64,000 nucleotides of DNA from Chamaea fasciata (lineage: Eukaryota; Chordata; Aves; Passeriformes; Sylviidae), in contig JARCOQ010000002.1 of assembly GCA_029207755.1 (NCBI GenBank), positions 8,432,001-8,496,000 on the forward strand, given 5' to 3'. Within the stretch, counting starts at the first letter, position 1. Each line of letters begins with the position of its first letter. Positions 15,588 to 28,437 of the stretch are shown piece by piece. The notes below the pieces were generated by a model that had not been told where the DNA came from, searched no databases, and saw only the letters and a list, made by a program, of their open reading frames with translations. Position numbers and translations under genes: made by a program.

Positions 15588-15629
15588 AGGTTTCTGTCTT
15601 CAGGTTTCTGTTTCCAGGTTTCTGCCTTG
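15588..15629. repeat. 14-bp tandem repeat, three copies
   Basis: Three consecutive units beginning aggtttctg, with the last five bases varying (tcttc, tttcc, ccttg). Confidence 0.85.
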
Positions 15630-17126
15630 AGAGGTCATAGAATGGACATGGATGCACCACCACATACAGATTGCTGCTGCCAACAATCTTATTTATGTAT
15701 GTAAATAACATACACACATGTATAGTGCCTCATTCCCTACACTTTCAAGGAGAATGTACAACCAATGCCCACAACAGATTCCTAATGTTTGGACATAATT
15801 TGTGAAGAGAGGTGGGATAAGACAGGTCTGTTTGTGATTTACTCCTAAATTGTGAGACAGTCTCTCTCTTTAATTGTTTTTCTCCCAGTCACTCTAATGT
15901 GTTTTGAGCAAGTGTGGAAATGAAGCCTGCTTCAATCAACTCTAAATGAATAAATATTAATAGTTTTCACCTCTAGACCTTGCAGAAGAGACTGTCAATG
16001 TGATTTATGAAGCCTAACATACAAGTTTGGATTCCTCCCACTGCCCAACCCAGGCTGTGAGTGGGGTTGCATATGGGGTATTATGCAACAAAGTCGTAGG
16101 TGGTCTATCACTAAGTGTCTGAGAAACTGTAGGCGAGATTTCAGATTACACCCTTGTTTTCTACTTTAAAATGAACATAATTGTTTTCTGTCAGGCTGCC
16201 ATGGAATTAAAGCACCTGCTAGAACTGGCAGCACATTTGTCACCTATCCTAGGCAAGCATATTAAGAAGGATGACTTCAAACTACCTCTCCTAAAGCTGC
16301 AGTCTGTACCAAGTGAACACTTCAAGGTTGCTTATCAAGAGGAGTTGACTGAAGTGAGTGAGTTTGGAGAGCACACGCTGTCCCAAGGCCACTTTTTATA
16401 TGATGGTCAAAAAAGTAATTGTAACCAGTGCTCAGATGTAAGAAGCATAAGAAAGTGAACAGAAAAAAGTGTAAAAATGTAAAATGCCAAAGAGAACCAA
16501 ACTCCCTTAGGTTTACGCTAAACACCCTTGCTCTTGATACAATTCCTTTTTCAGCTAAAATAGGTAGCAATAAAAATAGCAGTTCCAATTCTGTTTAAAG
16601 TAGCATTCCTATTTATATTGTCAGTTATCCTGCACCGTTTTTATTTTAGGTTTTTAATTAATATTATTAAAGAAAATGGTACACACACTGATACTGGTAT
16701 GAGTACCTTCTCTCACTGATATTGGTGCTACTGATAGTTTTTGCACCATTCCTTTTCTCATTTGTCAATATTTTTTTCAAGAGCCTGATGTTATGACATT
16801 TCTTAGATTAAAAGTAAATAACTGAAAAAATATCAAAGTTTCTCTCTCTAAAATACTCCGAGGAATAGATGATGCATAGCATTTTACATTTAAGGGCAAA
16901 GAAAGAACAAGGTCTTACCACAAGAAACTCTTGGTGCATGCTAAAAACCCCTAAGACAAGAGAAGGTGGATAAAATTACTGTGTAAATGAACTAACAAGT
17001 GGGAAAGAGGAAATTTAACAGACAAATTAGACAGCAGTGAAACAGGTGAATGCCAACTCAAACAGTAACATCATCAGTCAATGCTCATGATTGCAAAAAA
17101 TGTTCTAGTTACTTCAAATAACTTCC

Positions 17127-17168
17127 TATATATATAAATATATTTATTTATTTATATATATTTATATA
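17127..17168. repeat. AT-rich palindromic repeat
   Basis: A TATATA/TTTATTTA stretch that is nearly self-complementary. Confidence 0.85.
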
Positions 17169-17322
17169 GTCTCAAAAGTTGCTCTTCAGGGAGTGAAACT
17201 TGGTCTCTGGAGTCTTAATTAAGAGTTGTTTTACTATGGGAGAGTCATAAAAAATAGTGCTAGAGGTTCATGTAGGAACTAATCTCCATTTAAATCAATA
17301 AATTTGAGCTTAAGCCAATTTC

Positions 17323-17341
17323 AAACAAACAAACAAACAAA
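17323..17341. repeat. AAAC microsatellite
   Basis: Four to five AAAC units. Confidence 0.85.
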
Positions 17342-19878
17342 TAACTAAGGAAATGATTGTTAGCAAGATGAAAAGCAAGGCCCTACAGTGGCATAAACCA
17401 GTAAGTATTTGTGCTAGGAAGGATCTCAAGGACTTAAAATGCTATTTAAGGCCCTTTGGGTGTGTATTATTTGGGGCAATAAAACAACTACCCTTGCCCG
17501 TCTAAATCTAAATACATGGATGCATTGTGCAAGATAAGGAAGGACGATGGAAACAAATCCACTGAAGAAGAGGCACAGCTTTTCTACAAGTCTTGCAGAG
17601 TCTCCCGAAGTGCAGGGCACACTCAATGAACAAAAAAATACACAAGGGATATTTAAAGAACAACATTTACCGTTGTCTACAGCTTGTCTTCAGGGGCAGA
17701 ATGAAAAATGAAGCAAAAATAAAATGCAGAGAAGTAGAGACAGAACAGATTTGTAGCGGTAAGTTCAAGTATTATTTTCAGGAAATATGTGTGAGTCTTT
17801 ACACTGAAGTTAAACACTGTTGGGTAACAATAGTGGTATCTTTATTTTCAAGCTGAGATCAAAAGATTGCTGTAATACTCTACAAGTTTTACAACAACTT
17901 CTATTAGTCCTTGTTTAATGCTTGAGAAATTATGCTCAATGTCAATCCCTTTTTTTATTTTGTAGGGGACTAAAACTGACAATTAAGAATTTTAGTCGGA
18001 CACAAGTTTTTTATTTTGGATTTGTTTCTCAAATACTGATACTAGGGAGGGCAGAGCTCTATGCCCTAAATATTTTTTGCATGTATTTTTGCTGGTTTTA
18101 ATTTAATTAGGTATGTATGGTATTACAAGATCACTAACTACAAACAATAATACTTGAGTAGGAAGAGAATTTGTTATTATTATTTACAATCAAAAAGACT
18201 ACTTTCACTATTTAATATACACAGATTGTAACTGCTTGAGCCTATAAGTGTCAAAGTCCAGACATTCAAATGTGCATTGTCTATGTCAAGGCCTTCATAG
18301 AAAATTAGCAAAGAAAGAAACCCCTTAAGAAGCCCATGTGCTCCTAACTAAAGCATTGTGCAGAAGAACCTGAAGAGGAATTTTTGTGACGTCCTAAAAT
18401 TCTGTGACAACTTCTGACTCATAACTAGCCTGTCACAGTATTAAAATCTGTCTAAAACAGGAGCTGGGTTGCACAAACTACAGCTACATTGGGATTGTTG
18501 CTCTTTACCTGCTCTGAAAGAAGAGAATTTAGACACAGCAAAAGTTTCAAAACAATTGCCACTATTTTACTATTACTATGAAACAAACTGGCCTTCCAGA
18601 GAGCGCATTCACTGCTACAGGACACTTATCATTGTTTTTCTCATTTTCAGCCAAGCATATGGAGTTTTTCCCTTCCTAGGTGAAGTCTTCAATGCCAGAT
18701 CCACACACGAAGCCCAAGAGATCACATGGAAATCTGCACATGAAACTAAAACACAGACTGGAGGAAAGAATGTTCCCAGAGGTTTTTGTTATAAGAGAAC
18801 CAATTTACTGAAACGACAGAACTTTCCTGTTCACATTTAAGTTTGCATACAATACAGCTGCCAATACTGGGATATAAGCAAGTGGGAAGAAAAAACCTCC
18901 AGTGAAAATTAAACATCCAGAAACGTGAAAAAGAAGAATAACAACTTGCAGGATTCTTGCAGTGCTTTCTTAGAGACACATGTAAGAAGGACAGAGAACC
19001 ATCCAGTGTGAAAAGTGAGAAAGATGAGAGAAAACCACAATCAGTGTTTGATGCACAACTTCTGTCAGCAGGATTCTGCTTGCACATATGAGCTCAAACC
19101 ATGATCCAACATGTGTGTAATCAAATATGATTCCACATCTCCAAAGAGAAATTACAGGATATATTTGAGAATACAGATTTCCACTCCTGACACAACATTT
19201 TTTAGATGAGGTGAGCAAAGCATTCAGAAAGAAGGATGTTTCTTGCTGGTCTTTCAGAGATAGAAAGTAGAAGATTCTCAATGGAAGGACCTAGGGAAGC
19301 ACAGAGGCACCTGGAATGCCTTCTCCCGGTGTTGTGAAAGAAGATTTCCACTCCTTTCCCCACCCTACAGGAGGCTTCTCTTTCTTACCTTTGGCATTCA
19401 TACGAACCTGCAAGTTAAAGAACTCATTTGTCACTGTATTTACTTAATTACATAGCACGCTGCAACATGCATTTTAAGTCCACAGGACTGCCAGCATTCT
19501 GAATTTATATGTTTTCTCCTCCAACTGTTATTACAATCTTTTCACCTTTTACATATAGCAAACTAAAATGTAGTTACTGAACCATTTGCAGTACTCAGAG
19601 ATCCCCAATATTAATTGCTCAATCAGCCAGCATTGACACACTGGATTTAACATGCCACATTGCATTACTGATTATATTTCTAATCTTACTGAGTCAATCT
19701 GGAGCAAAGACACCTGCAGTTTAGCTGGAGTATTTAGTAAACACCTGTTTCCTAAATACCTGTTACTATTGTAGAATCACTAGTTTGAATGGAAGCATAC
19801 ACCTCACACCTTGAACATTTTGGTGCCTGATTGCGCACTTCATAAATATTTATTTCATTAAGTCTTCTTCACACCCAA

Positions 19879-20044
19879 GGGAAAAAAAAAAAAGGAAAAA
19901 AAAAACCCAAACAAACCAAAAACCACAACCCCCCCCCAAAAAAAAACCCCAAACAAACAAAAAATCAAACAAACAAAAAACCCCAACCCCCCCCCCAAAA
20001 AAAAAAAAAAACAAACACCAAAAAACACACACAAAAACCCGCCC
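19879..20044. repeat. A/C-only low-complexity tract
   Basis: About 145 of its 166 bases contain only A and C apart from a single T, with C runs of 9 (19929-19937) and 10 (19987-19996). The minus strand, which is the GBE1 sense strand, is correspondingly G/T-rich. Confidence 0.9.
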
Positions 20045-21272
20045 TGCATTTTACTGGAAATGATAGTTTTACTAGTATTTCATACAGTGAATTTGCTTGT
20101 TCTGTACTGAAATAGTTTCAGTTCTTTTTTAAGAAAATCAACACAGTATTTTCTGAGTTTTCTCCTAATATAAAGAAAGAGAATATCTACCAGTACAGGC
20201 AAATTTACATCCAGTGTCACCATTGTCTTATGTTCTCCAGGTTTTTAATTAGAAAATATGATGTTAAATACGCTATTATGGAAGAAGGGCAACATACATC
20301 CAACAGTCCCCTTAAACTTTACATAACAAAACATTTAACCAGAAAAGTAGAAGACAATACTAAGCTTAATTTTCTGCAATTTTGAAGTGTTACATTATCA
20401 GAAAACTGAGATGGTGATTTTGCAGCAGGCTTTCAGCCTTTTTGTTCCCCATGAGGCTATCACAAATGCTATACAGAACTTGTCAGACCACATCACAAAA
20501 TTTTTACTGTAAAGTAAGAACTATTTTGCAAAGAAATTAAACGAATGAATGTGGCAAAGAACACACAGCATAAATAGCTTTGGAATTTTGGATAAAGCTA
20601 AGAATATTCAACGTTTAAGATGACTACATGAAATTGTAATTTGCTGATTAAATTAGAATAAACAATTCAACTTTCTTGTAGCAACTGTGCTTAGGAAGTA
20701 ATGGAACAGTTTTATTTTAGTTTATGGACGAGAAGAAAGTACCACTAACTCCTACAATTTCTGTGCATTGATAGCATAATGTACATCCTGTGTCTGTGAT
20801 TTGTCCTTGACTACCTCATTAAGCACTAAGAAGCAATGAAATGGGCCAACTGATTCCAGACTACTTCCTGACAATTAATAACTGAGATAAGCCCAAAGCT
20901 ATCTTTAGTAAACTCATTGTTACCTTAAAAAAATTGAGAGTAAAAGAATAGATGAAATACAACCCAGCTGCATGAGACACAGCTCACCACCTGTCAAACT
21001 TGCAGAATAACAAAATACTACTCTGAGATGTAAAAGTTATTTCTCTTACAGTTAGAAACCATCTTGATTTTATTTTCTTGTCTTATCATACATCTTACAG
21101 ACAGAAAAACAACGCATATTACCTTTTGCAATAAATCTATAAAAGCATTTATGCTCCCAATTTCAGCCCTGTGATAAATACTGTGGATATAAGATGATGT
21201 CAGATCATTTTATTTCCCTGCCACGCATTCTGTAGATGAGAAAATGAGAGACTTTTCCCTGAGATCACTTAC

Positions 21273-21444
21273 CCATGAAGTTGAGGTAGCTCTCCCCTCC
21301 GAGTGCATGAGTAATGAGACGAATCATTTTATGAAGCTGTATGCCACGATCAATAACGGGCGTCAGAGGCATGAGCACACTCATGTTTGTGTACATCTCT
21401 GCATCCATCAGGCGAAAGGCCAGGGTCTTATCCCCAACCAGGGC
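21273..21444 (-). CDS. GBE1: GBE1 exon 12 (residues 483-540)
   Basis: A 172-nt exon with 57 codons plus the first base of Gly540. The acceptor is ...ctgttgtag and the donor gtaagt. It reads [40 protein letters not shown] and [17 protein letters not shown]. Arg515 and Arg524, sites of human GSD IV mutations, are conserved. Several positions are odd. Human Trp493 is Arg (codon CGC), Thr507 is Met, Phe509 is Leu and Gly534 is Ser. These sit in otherwise invariant blocks and need at least two base changes for Trp to Arg. They may be lineage-specific or sequence error. The frame is intact and the exon looks functional. The rest of the protein (exons 13-16) is beyond the left edge. Confidence 0.95.
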
Positions 21445-24344
21445 CTACAACAGTTCAAAAAGACACTGAAGAAAACCGTTGGGTAGAATAGAAGTGTTTC
21501 TAGGTTTTGTTTTTTTTAAAAAAATGGGTGGTCTGTACCGTAAGGGGGAGGACTTGCAAGATCACTGAGGAGCTCAAATGCACATGATCCAGTCCCTGTT
21601 CCCGCAGGAAACATCCTGCCACTGCCAATGATCATCAGGTCATGGTGACCCTAAATTCTGATCACTGCATCTGTGCATTGTATGATGTGCAATAAAGATC
21701 TGGTCTGCTGCCAAAAACTGAGGCAGGGATGTCCATAAGCTGAGCCTGGACCGGATGTCAGCCCCAGTTGTCTGCTGTCCCCTTGCAATTCTTCCCACTG
21801 TTACTGGAGCTCCTGCACTGATGGGATTGAGTGTATTTGATAACAGAGCAGCAGCTGCCTAACCCCTGGTCCTATATTGCACGTAATGGGTGAATCCAAC
21901 TGCAGAACTACTTCTAAGAACTTTTTCACCTACAGATATCAAATATCAGCATCAACTCAGTAAGTCACAACTGACCTACCATTTGGGACTTTTTATAGGA
22001 AACCCAGAAAATGAGAAAGCGAACACCGAAAGTAAAAGCTCCTGGAATGTAAAAATAAATGGGTATAAACAAAACTCTGATTCAGACATGCAGAGTGAGT
22101 ATGAAGCATTCACTGATAACTAATCAAGAATGTGATTGGCTTTCTGTGAATTCACACAGAAGAAAAAAATTAATTACTAACTTGCTATTATTGCTCACTG
22201 ATACTGGAGAAAGGCCACAAAATGCTATTCAATATATTAGCAGGCAGGTAGTGGAAAATATTTTGGAGCATTTATATTTAAATAGCTTATTTTTGTTCAA
22301 TTAGCCCAATTATTGTTTTAAACTCTTGAATGAAAATTTACTAAATTCCAGAGAAACAGATGAATTGGAAACAGGTCTAGCTGAAAAGCACCATCATCCT
22401 TTTATTTTCCTGCTGACAATATACCAGCCTATATAGATTATTCCCTAAGTAAAAATACTCTATTTAAAGGGGAAAAAAAAATCCTGTGTGACAATGACAA
22501 GACTGAAGACTGCAATGAACAACTATTTTCTGGACTCAGAATGAGGCATTTGTTAGTGCCATTTAATATCCCCTAATCTTTCCATTGGAAGAGCAGCTAA
22601 GTTTTTCCCTATTCATGTTTTCTGTGGCAGGTGTGATTTTATAAAAGGATTTATTTCCACCTTCAATGATCTCTTTGCTACCCCAAAGAATCTTATTCTG
22701 TTTAGTTGGTTTTTTTCTTATGAAAATCAATCCACACCTGCTATTCCTCTCCACATCATTTTTTCCAGTTATGCTGTATATCCTTTAAGATACAGGACCA
22801 AACCTGTCTCCAACTCTGAAGATGCACAGAAACCAGGAAAGACTGCAGTGGCATGCTGATTGTGCTCTTTGCTCTATTCCACTCATAATAATTCCAGGAC
22901 TGCATCTGCTTTTTTGACAGCTATTAGCTTTGGAGTTGCTATTTTCACACTCTTCTTATAACCATGAGGCCTTGTACTCTGACTGGCAACAGTCAGCTCA
23001 TAGCCCATTACAGCATATAGGAAACCAGGATTGTACCTTCACATGCATCACTTCAGGCATCTTCAGACTGAATTATATCTACATTTTTTGTTCCTCTATC
23101 CTATTTTTCACATATCAGCTTGATGCATGTCTAATCATCGTTTCATTTTAATTAAAAATAATGAGATTTTTTTCCCCCCCTAAGTATGACATTCTGAACT
23201 GAAAATGCAAAGTGATATGGAAAACAACTCAATTGCTAAAAATCAACATGAAATAAAAGAACAGCAACAGCAATGTTATATGTCATGGTTTAGGATGAAG
23301 AATCAGCTTTGATGAAAGCAGCTTATCATAGAATAATATACATTTCCAAGTAATTTCTGAAGTTCTTTATCAGGATCATGCATTAAATGAACACTGTAAC
23401 AGACTCTGAGATTAGGATGTAAATAGGTACACAAAATGGATATAATGAATGATAAACTCAGAATAGTCTTTTTAAAATATACAACTTGTTTTGGATATTT
23501 CTGTTGACATTTACTACAGAAAGTACGGGAAATGGAACATCAACCTCTATTACATAAAGGAAAGATAGGTTACTTAAATAAAAGATCAATTTTTAAATAA
23601 AAAGTTTAATTCTCAAATTATGTCTTTTCTGACTATTCAGAAACAAGAGTTTAAAAGACTGTGGGAGATGAGTGTTATCCAAAATCATCACTACTTTTTC
23701 ATTTTTCCATACAAAGAACTATTACAATTGTTGTGCTTTGAACCAAACTGCCGCAGAATATTTTATTTAGGTCTCAAAAGAGGATGTTTTCAATCCTTCC
23801 AGGGAGGAAAGACTTTCATGAAGAGAAAAGAAGCCACAAACAAATTTCTTAAATTGGTCTATTGTTTATGTTTATCAGAAGTAGTGTTCCAGTTTATTTA
23901 ATGGAAACAAGATTTTCAAAAGCATGGATTATACACCTTCCTATGTTCTGTGGCAGGCAAAACAAGAAGTTACTAATTTCTTAAAAATAAAACAAAACTG
24001 AAAGCCAATATTACCCACATACTCCAGAGAGGATTCTTTTACTAAAATGAAGGATCATAAAACAAAAACACAGTAAAACCAAAACAACAACAACAAAATA
24101 CCCTCAAAAAACCCAAACAAAAAAAGCAAAGTACAAAAAAAAGAGCACTAGTCCAACTCCAGAGATTTCTGAAATTCTTCCCATCCTCCTCAACTCCTTT
24201 TTCATTAAAAAAACAACAACAAACAAACTCACACACCCCCCCCCCCCCAAACCCAAACCCAAAACCAAACCAAAAACAAATAAACCACCAAACTTCTAAA
24301 CAAGATTCTGACTTGGTTATGAACAAACCAACAGCTGAAAATAC
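21445..24344 (-). other. GBE1: GBE1 intron 11
   Basis: A 2900-bp intron. Next to the exon 11 donor it has an A/C-rich tract with a 13-C run (24060-24290). At 21500-21880 there is a GC-richer block with an aataaa at 21691 on the plus strand that I could not assign. Confidence 0.88.
24060..24296. repeat. A/C-rich tract with 13-C run
   Basis: A/C-rich DNA with AAC/AAAC units, a run of 13 C at 24236-24248, and then aaacccaaaccc. In the GBE1 pre-mRNA this is a G/U-rich stretch 50 to 110 nt after the exon 11 donor. Confidence 0.9.
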
Positions 24345-24455
24345 CTGGTCATGACTCTCTGCATAAGCAATGTATTTTTCTTCATGCCGTCTGTTTGTTA
24401 ATGTATGCACAATATTGCCCATATTCCAGTCTTCATCTTTCAGCTCCTTAATTAT
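24345..24455 (-). CDS. GBE1: GBE1 exon 11 (residues 446-482), GH13 region IV
   Basis: Thirty-seven codons in phase 0. The acceptor is ...tctgtag; the donor is gtattt, a weaker match to consensus than most other donors in this gene. The protein reads [20 protein letters not shown] and then [23 protein letters not shown] is GH13 region IV, with His480 and the transition-state stabiliser Asp481. The frame runs on past the donor through a G- and T-rich intron tract, giving a long open frame that is not protein. The tract (24236-24290) may matter for use of this weak donor. Confidence 0.97.
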
Positions 24456-27045
24456 CTACAGAAATAAAAGGAAGATCACTGAGAAGTTGTTTTAACTGAA
24501 AACATGTAAAATTATCTTGGCACAGAAATTTCCAATGGATTGTGAACTGTGTTCTCACACTCCAAAGTTTTGAAGTGATGAGCTTTCTCTAATAATCCTA
24601 AGAGCTGGTTTTTTCTTTTCAATTTTACCACACACATATAATATCTAGAATGCTTTGTTTCTCCTCTACCTCCCTGCAGAAGCACGGGCAACAGGTTTTT
24701 CCATTTACTATGTGAATCCTCTGATACAGTGATTAATGTGATTGATAGGACCTGCAAGAGAGCGCTACACCAAAACCAAGGGAGAAATATGTGGGCACAG
24801 CCCTACCTGGTTCACAATATCAGGAAATGTAACCCTGGCATATGGGAGCTTCCAAATAAAGCTTAACCACTGGGCAGCGTGGTGCTACCTCCTGATTTTT
24901 AGCAATTTAAATTGAATCCCATTAATAGGAATTTTCTGCCTCATATCATATTATTTCCTTCCTCTGCTAAATCTAGCTCAGTCTCAGTGTTAGTTTCTTC
25001 TTTTTTTTTCTACAGCACTTTGTAGAACTCCACTGATCACTATGACTTAAATGCATATACATAAATATATAGACATAAAAATAGATGTGATAAAAAGGCA
25101 ACAGCACCAAGATGGCCAATATCATGCTATAAAATTTAACATAATAAATGTAACTGCCCATATACTCCTAAAGACTCTTTCTTTTCCTCTTTCTTTGTTG
25201 ATTTTTTTTTTTAAGTCCATAAATTCTGGATCTGAACACATCGAGGTACCTATGTAGCATCATATTACATACCACATGTATCCTGAATCTGAACTAGTAC
25301 AATCATTGCTGTGACAAACAGTTTGTCTCTCTGACTTTTACAGATTCCTCAGAATTAGTTCACAGAATCTCTTGGAGATTCTTCAGTTTTCAAACTGACT
25401 TTAGCAAGTTGCCTAGAAAATTTCCTATTAATGGGTTTGAACTTAAAAACTGGAGAGAAATGACAATAAGCAGTCTAGGACAGTTTGATAACAGCTGATA
25501 AACTGTTTCTCTAAACTCCTCCCTTCCAATCATCTCAGCTTTATTGTTCCCTTCAAGAAACGTGGTAACAAACTCTGGCATCAGCCTTTTCCCTAACTCC
25601 TCGTCTCTAGTCATTTACAGTTTCTTTGGCAAGAAGCTTCCTAGCTGCATCAAGCTAACTTTCTTGTACAGTCCCAATTGTAACTGATATGCACTCAACA
25701 TCCCATCAGTGTCCCATGCTGTCCCATGTCAAGTACATGTTTAAGTTGGAAAAACTGACATTTTCTCCAGTTAAAGAACAGAATTTACATTTCCTATCCA
25801 AGTATTGCAAATTAAATGAAGCAGATTATATCTGAGATTGCTAAATTAAATGGTAATTTTTTTTGCACTTGTAAAATTCCACAGTCTATTTTCTTTTCCT
25901 GTGTAACATGAACTGGGTCACTTGCATTTTGCTTACCTAGGGAATTGCTCATCTTACCTGCCCTAAAGTGTAGTAAGGAACAAAACAAAAGCAAACTAAC
26001 AAAACTCCAAGAAACCCACAAAACACCACAGTAAGGTATCTGTTGTTAAAAAAATGACCTCTTACTGCATTCCAGGGCCTAAATGTCTAAATTACACATT
26101 CTAAATCGTAATGATCGTGTCTTTGTTGGAAAAGCTGTCAAGCTTATCTTCTGAAAAGAGGCTTGAAATCTGTTTTTCAATTGGCCCTCTACCTCCTAGA
26201 TACAAAACTGAAAGATGCTGAAGGTAAGCTAATTTTTTAAAATTATTATTCTTAGCTACACACTACATTTATTGAAGCACGAATGGTCACATAAAACATT
26301 CATGGTTTTCAGATCATCATGACAGCCCAAAGGATTTGGGTGTAATCTTCTATCTAACTGAAAAACGTTCTCTAAAACATCAGTAGAAGCCTTTTCAGAT
26401 CATATAGTGTTTTACGCCTTTTCTTACGATTCTCTGTATTAAGGGAAAGGTGATAGAAAAACTTATTGTAGTCAGAATTTATTAATACTTACAGATTTAT
26501 AGTATTCATTTTTGTAACCCCCCCGTACCAATTGCAGGTGTTTGTGCAATTCACCTACGTTTACTTTTCTTAAACTTTCAGGTCTATTTATATTCAATGC
26601 CAATTTCTATACCCAGTGTCAGGAGGGTTTAATTGCATGTGTTTAGAGTGATTTTTTAAAAATTATTTTTATATTTATACGCATATGGTTAACTTTTTAT
26701 CTACCTGTTCACATCCAATATAGATTACACATTCTACAGCTGTTCCAACACACAGGTCTTTTCAAAGAAATTGAGCTTATGTGTATTGTATGAAGAAAAC
26801 AATTATCAGCTGGAATGCGAATCCCAGCTCCTGAACTTCCTCACCTGAAACCAACATAACATCTGACAGCTCTCATTTCAGCCTCTAATACCTGTGCTCA
26901 AGCCTGTCGGAATTTATTTCAGTAGCACATTAACACAAGAGAAAGCAAAACTCATCAGCAGGATTCAGAAGTGTTTATGTGTATGCACTGACAGAGAACC
27001 ATCCCACTTTGAAAGAGCAGAAGGTGTTTTTTAAGAAGTTCTCAC
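24456..27045 (-). other. GBE1: GBE1 intron 10
   Basis: A 2590-bp AT-rich intron. No repeat family or RNA gene was recognised. Confidence 0.88.
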
Positions 27046-27144
27046 CTGTATCCACTTATCTGGAATGGCCATGGCAAGTCGATAATCAAAGCCCCCTCCT
27101 CCCTCTGCCACGGGCCGACAGAGAGCTGGCATTCCAGAAACATC
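27046..27144 (-). CDS. GBE1: GBE1 exon 10 (residues 413-445)
   Basis: Exactly 33 codons in phase 0, from DVSGMPALC to the Gln before gtgaga. The acceptor is ...gttccag. It completes GH13 region III with DVSGMP and holds the invariant [18 protein letters not shown] block that packs against the active site. Its residues are almost identical to human except around the CRPVAEG stretch. It is the shortest symmetric exon in the window, so skipping would keep frame but remove essential active-site residues. Confidence 0.97.
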
Positions 27145-28119
27145 CTGGAACACATAAAACACCCCACAACATAATTTCCACAGCAGCACTGCAAATATTA
27201 CTGCATATTTTCCACCATACTGATATACAAACACCTGATATAAACAGCTTCACAGATTGACCTGGTTAAAGGGAGAAAAGAATAAATTTACATCAGCTAT
27301 TACTACACTCAGATGTGTTGCTTGAATGCAAAAGTTACAAAGAAAAGCATTATGACTTTTCTCATCAAATTACCTCAGAATATTTTAATAGAGTAGATAT
27401 TTGAATGGGAAGAGACCTCAGTAGATGCAGAATTTGAAATAATTAGCTCTCTTGTGCTCCAAGTAATCAATGGAAAGTACAAAGTAGTCAACATAAGACA
27501 AATTAAACCTTCTTTTTGTTTATTGATATTTTGCATAAGAAATGGCATTAAAAAATGGTTAAATAAAAAGTACTCTAAGGAAGAAAAATACAATCTCTAT
27601 TCTTTTCCCAAAACCAAACCTATTGATCCAGCCAGTCCTGGAAAGTGACATGCTTACTGCATAATTTCCCAGTTTCATATTGATGGAAGCTGACTGTTTT
27701 TAAATTTGTAATTCCAAATTCTCAAAATATTATTCTTACCATGTTAGGCAATTTTATCACGCAGCATTCTTTTCTAAAGTTATCTGGACAGAAAATGCAA
27801 GTCTCCAATAAGTGCAAAATATCCATCAGTACTCAATTTTATTAACTTTTGTGGGGGAACGGCTTCTCACTGACAGCAGTTATAGATTAACAAACACCTC
27901 TCACATCTACACAAGAGAATTTATGGAATTAATACTGACTAGAACCAGGGCTTAATTAGGAAGCTCATTCTGATTTGCTGGATTCTATCCAGTTTTCAAT
28001 CCAACTGCTGCATTGGAATAGTGAAAATAGATATTTACATTTCAAGTCATACACACACAGGCATACATAGACACTGACATAAGGGAGGAGATCAACTAGA
28101 TCACCAGAAAGCTCATGGA

Positions 28120-28437
28120 TGGCATCCCAAGGGTGGAAGGCAGGGCTGCCATCCAGAGGGGCTAGCTGGAGGAATCAATCAGCAGAAATGTCACACAGAA
28201 TGTCACCAAGTTAATCCCGACCCTGGGATGGGCCACATCCTGCATCCATACAGGCTGGGCCAGCCAGGCTGGGCAGCAGCTCTGCTGGGGAGAAAGGGCC
28301 TGGGGCTGTGGGCCAGCAGCAAGCTGAGCTTGAGCCAGCAGCCTGTCCTGGCAGCAGGGATGGCCAGCAGAGCCCAGGCTGTGTGAACAGCAAAGCCAGC
28401 AGATCAAAGGAGGGCATTATCCCCCCCTTCAGTCAGC
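28120..28437 (+). mobile_element. CR1 LINE internal fragment
   Basis: It carries the part of CR1 just 3' of the reverse-transcriptase core, reading ...ggctgccatccagagggg near its start. It then gives the caggctggg...gccagcagcaagctgagc...gccagcagatcaaaggaggg blocks. It stops before the usual 3' terminus, so it lacks both ends. The same region occurs again in the next CR1 copy (about 29270-29470), so these are separate insertions. The segment is GC-rich compared with its surroundings. Confidence 0.8.

Larger units (their letters stand above)
1..21272 (-). other. GBE1: GBE1 intron 12 (partial)
   Basis: At least 21.3 kb of intron. I looked for exon 13 (GNEFGHPEWLDFP text in human) on the minus strand and did not find it. 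Contents recognised are CR1 pieces at 10757 and 12241, AAAC and TTTG repeats, an A/C-only tract at 19879-20044, an AT palindromic stretch at 17127, and a small 14-bp tandem repeat at 15588. The remainder looks like ordinary AT-rich unique sequence. Confidence 0.8.

Noticed and set aside
19850..20049. Gly/Phe/Trp-rich open frames
   Set aside because: They are translations of the A/C-only tract on the opposite strand.
23281..23330. tgtcatggttta, resembling the start of some avian LTRs
   Set aside because: Only about 12 bases agree, and no LTR end, poly(A) signal or target duplication follows.
24042..24344. Long Gly/Phe/Cys-rich open frame after exon 11
   Set aside because: It is intron read-through of a G/T-rich tract, with no family similarity beyond the donor.
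28162..28417. GC-rich open frames on the minus strand
   Set aside because: They are the antisense of a CR1 fragment.
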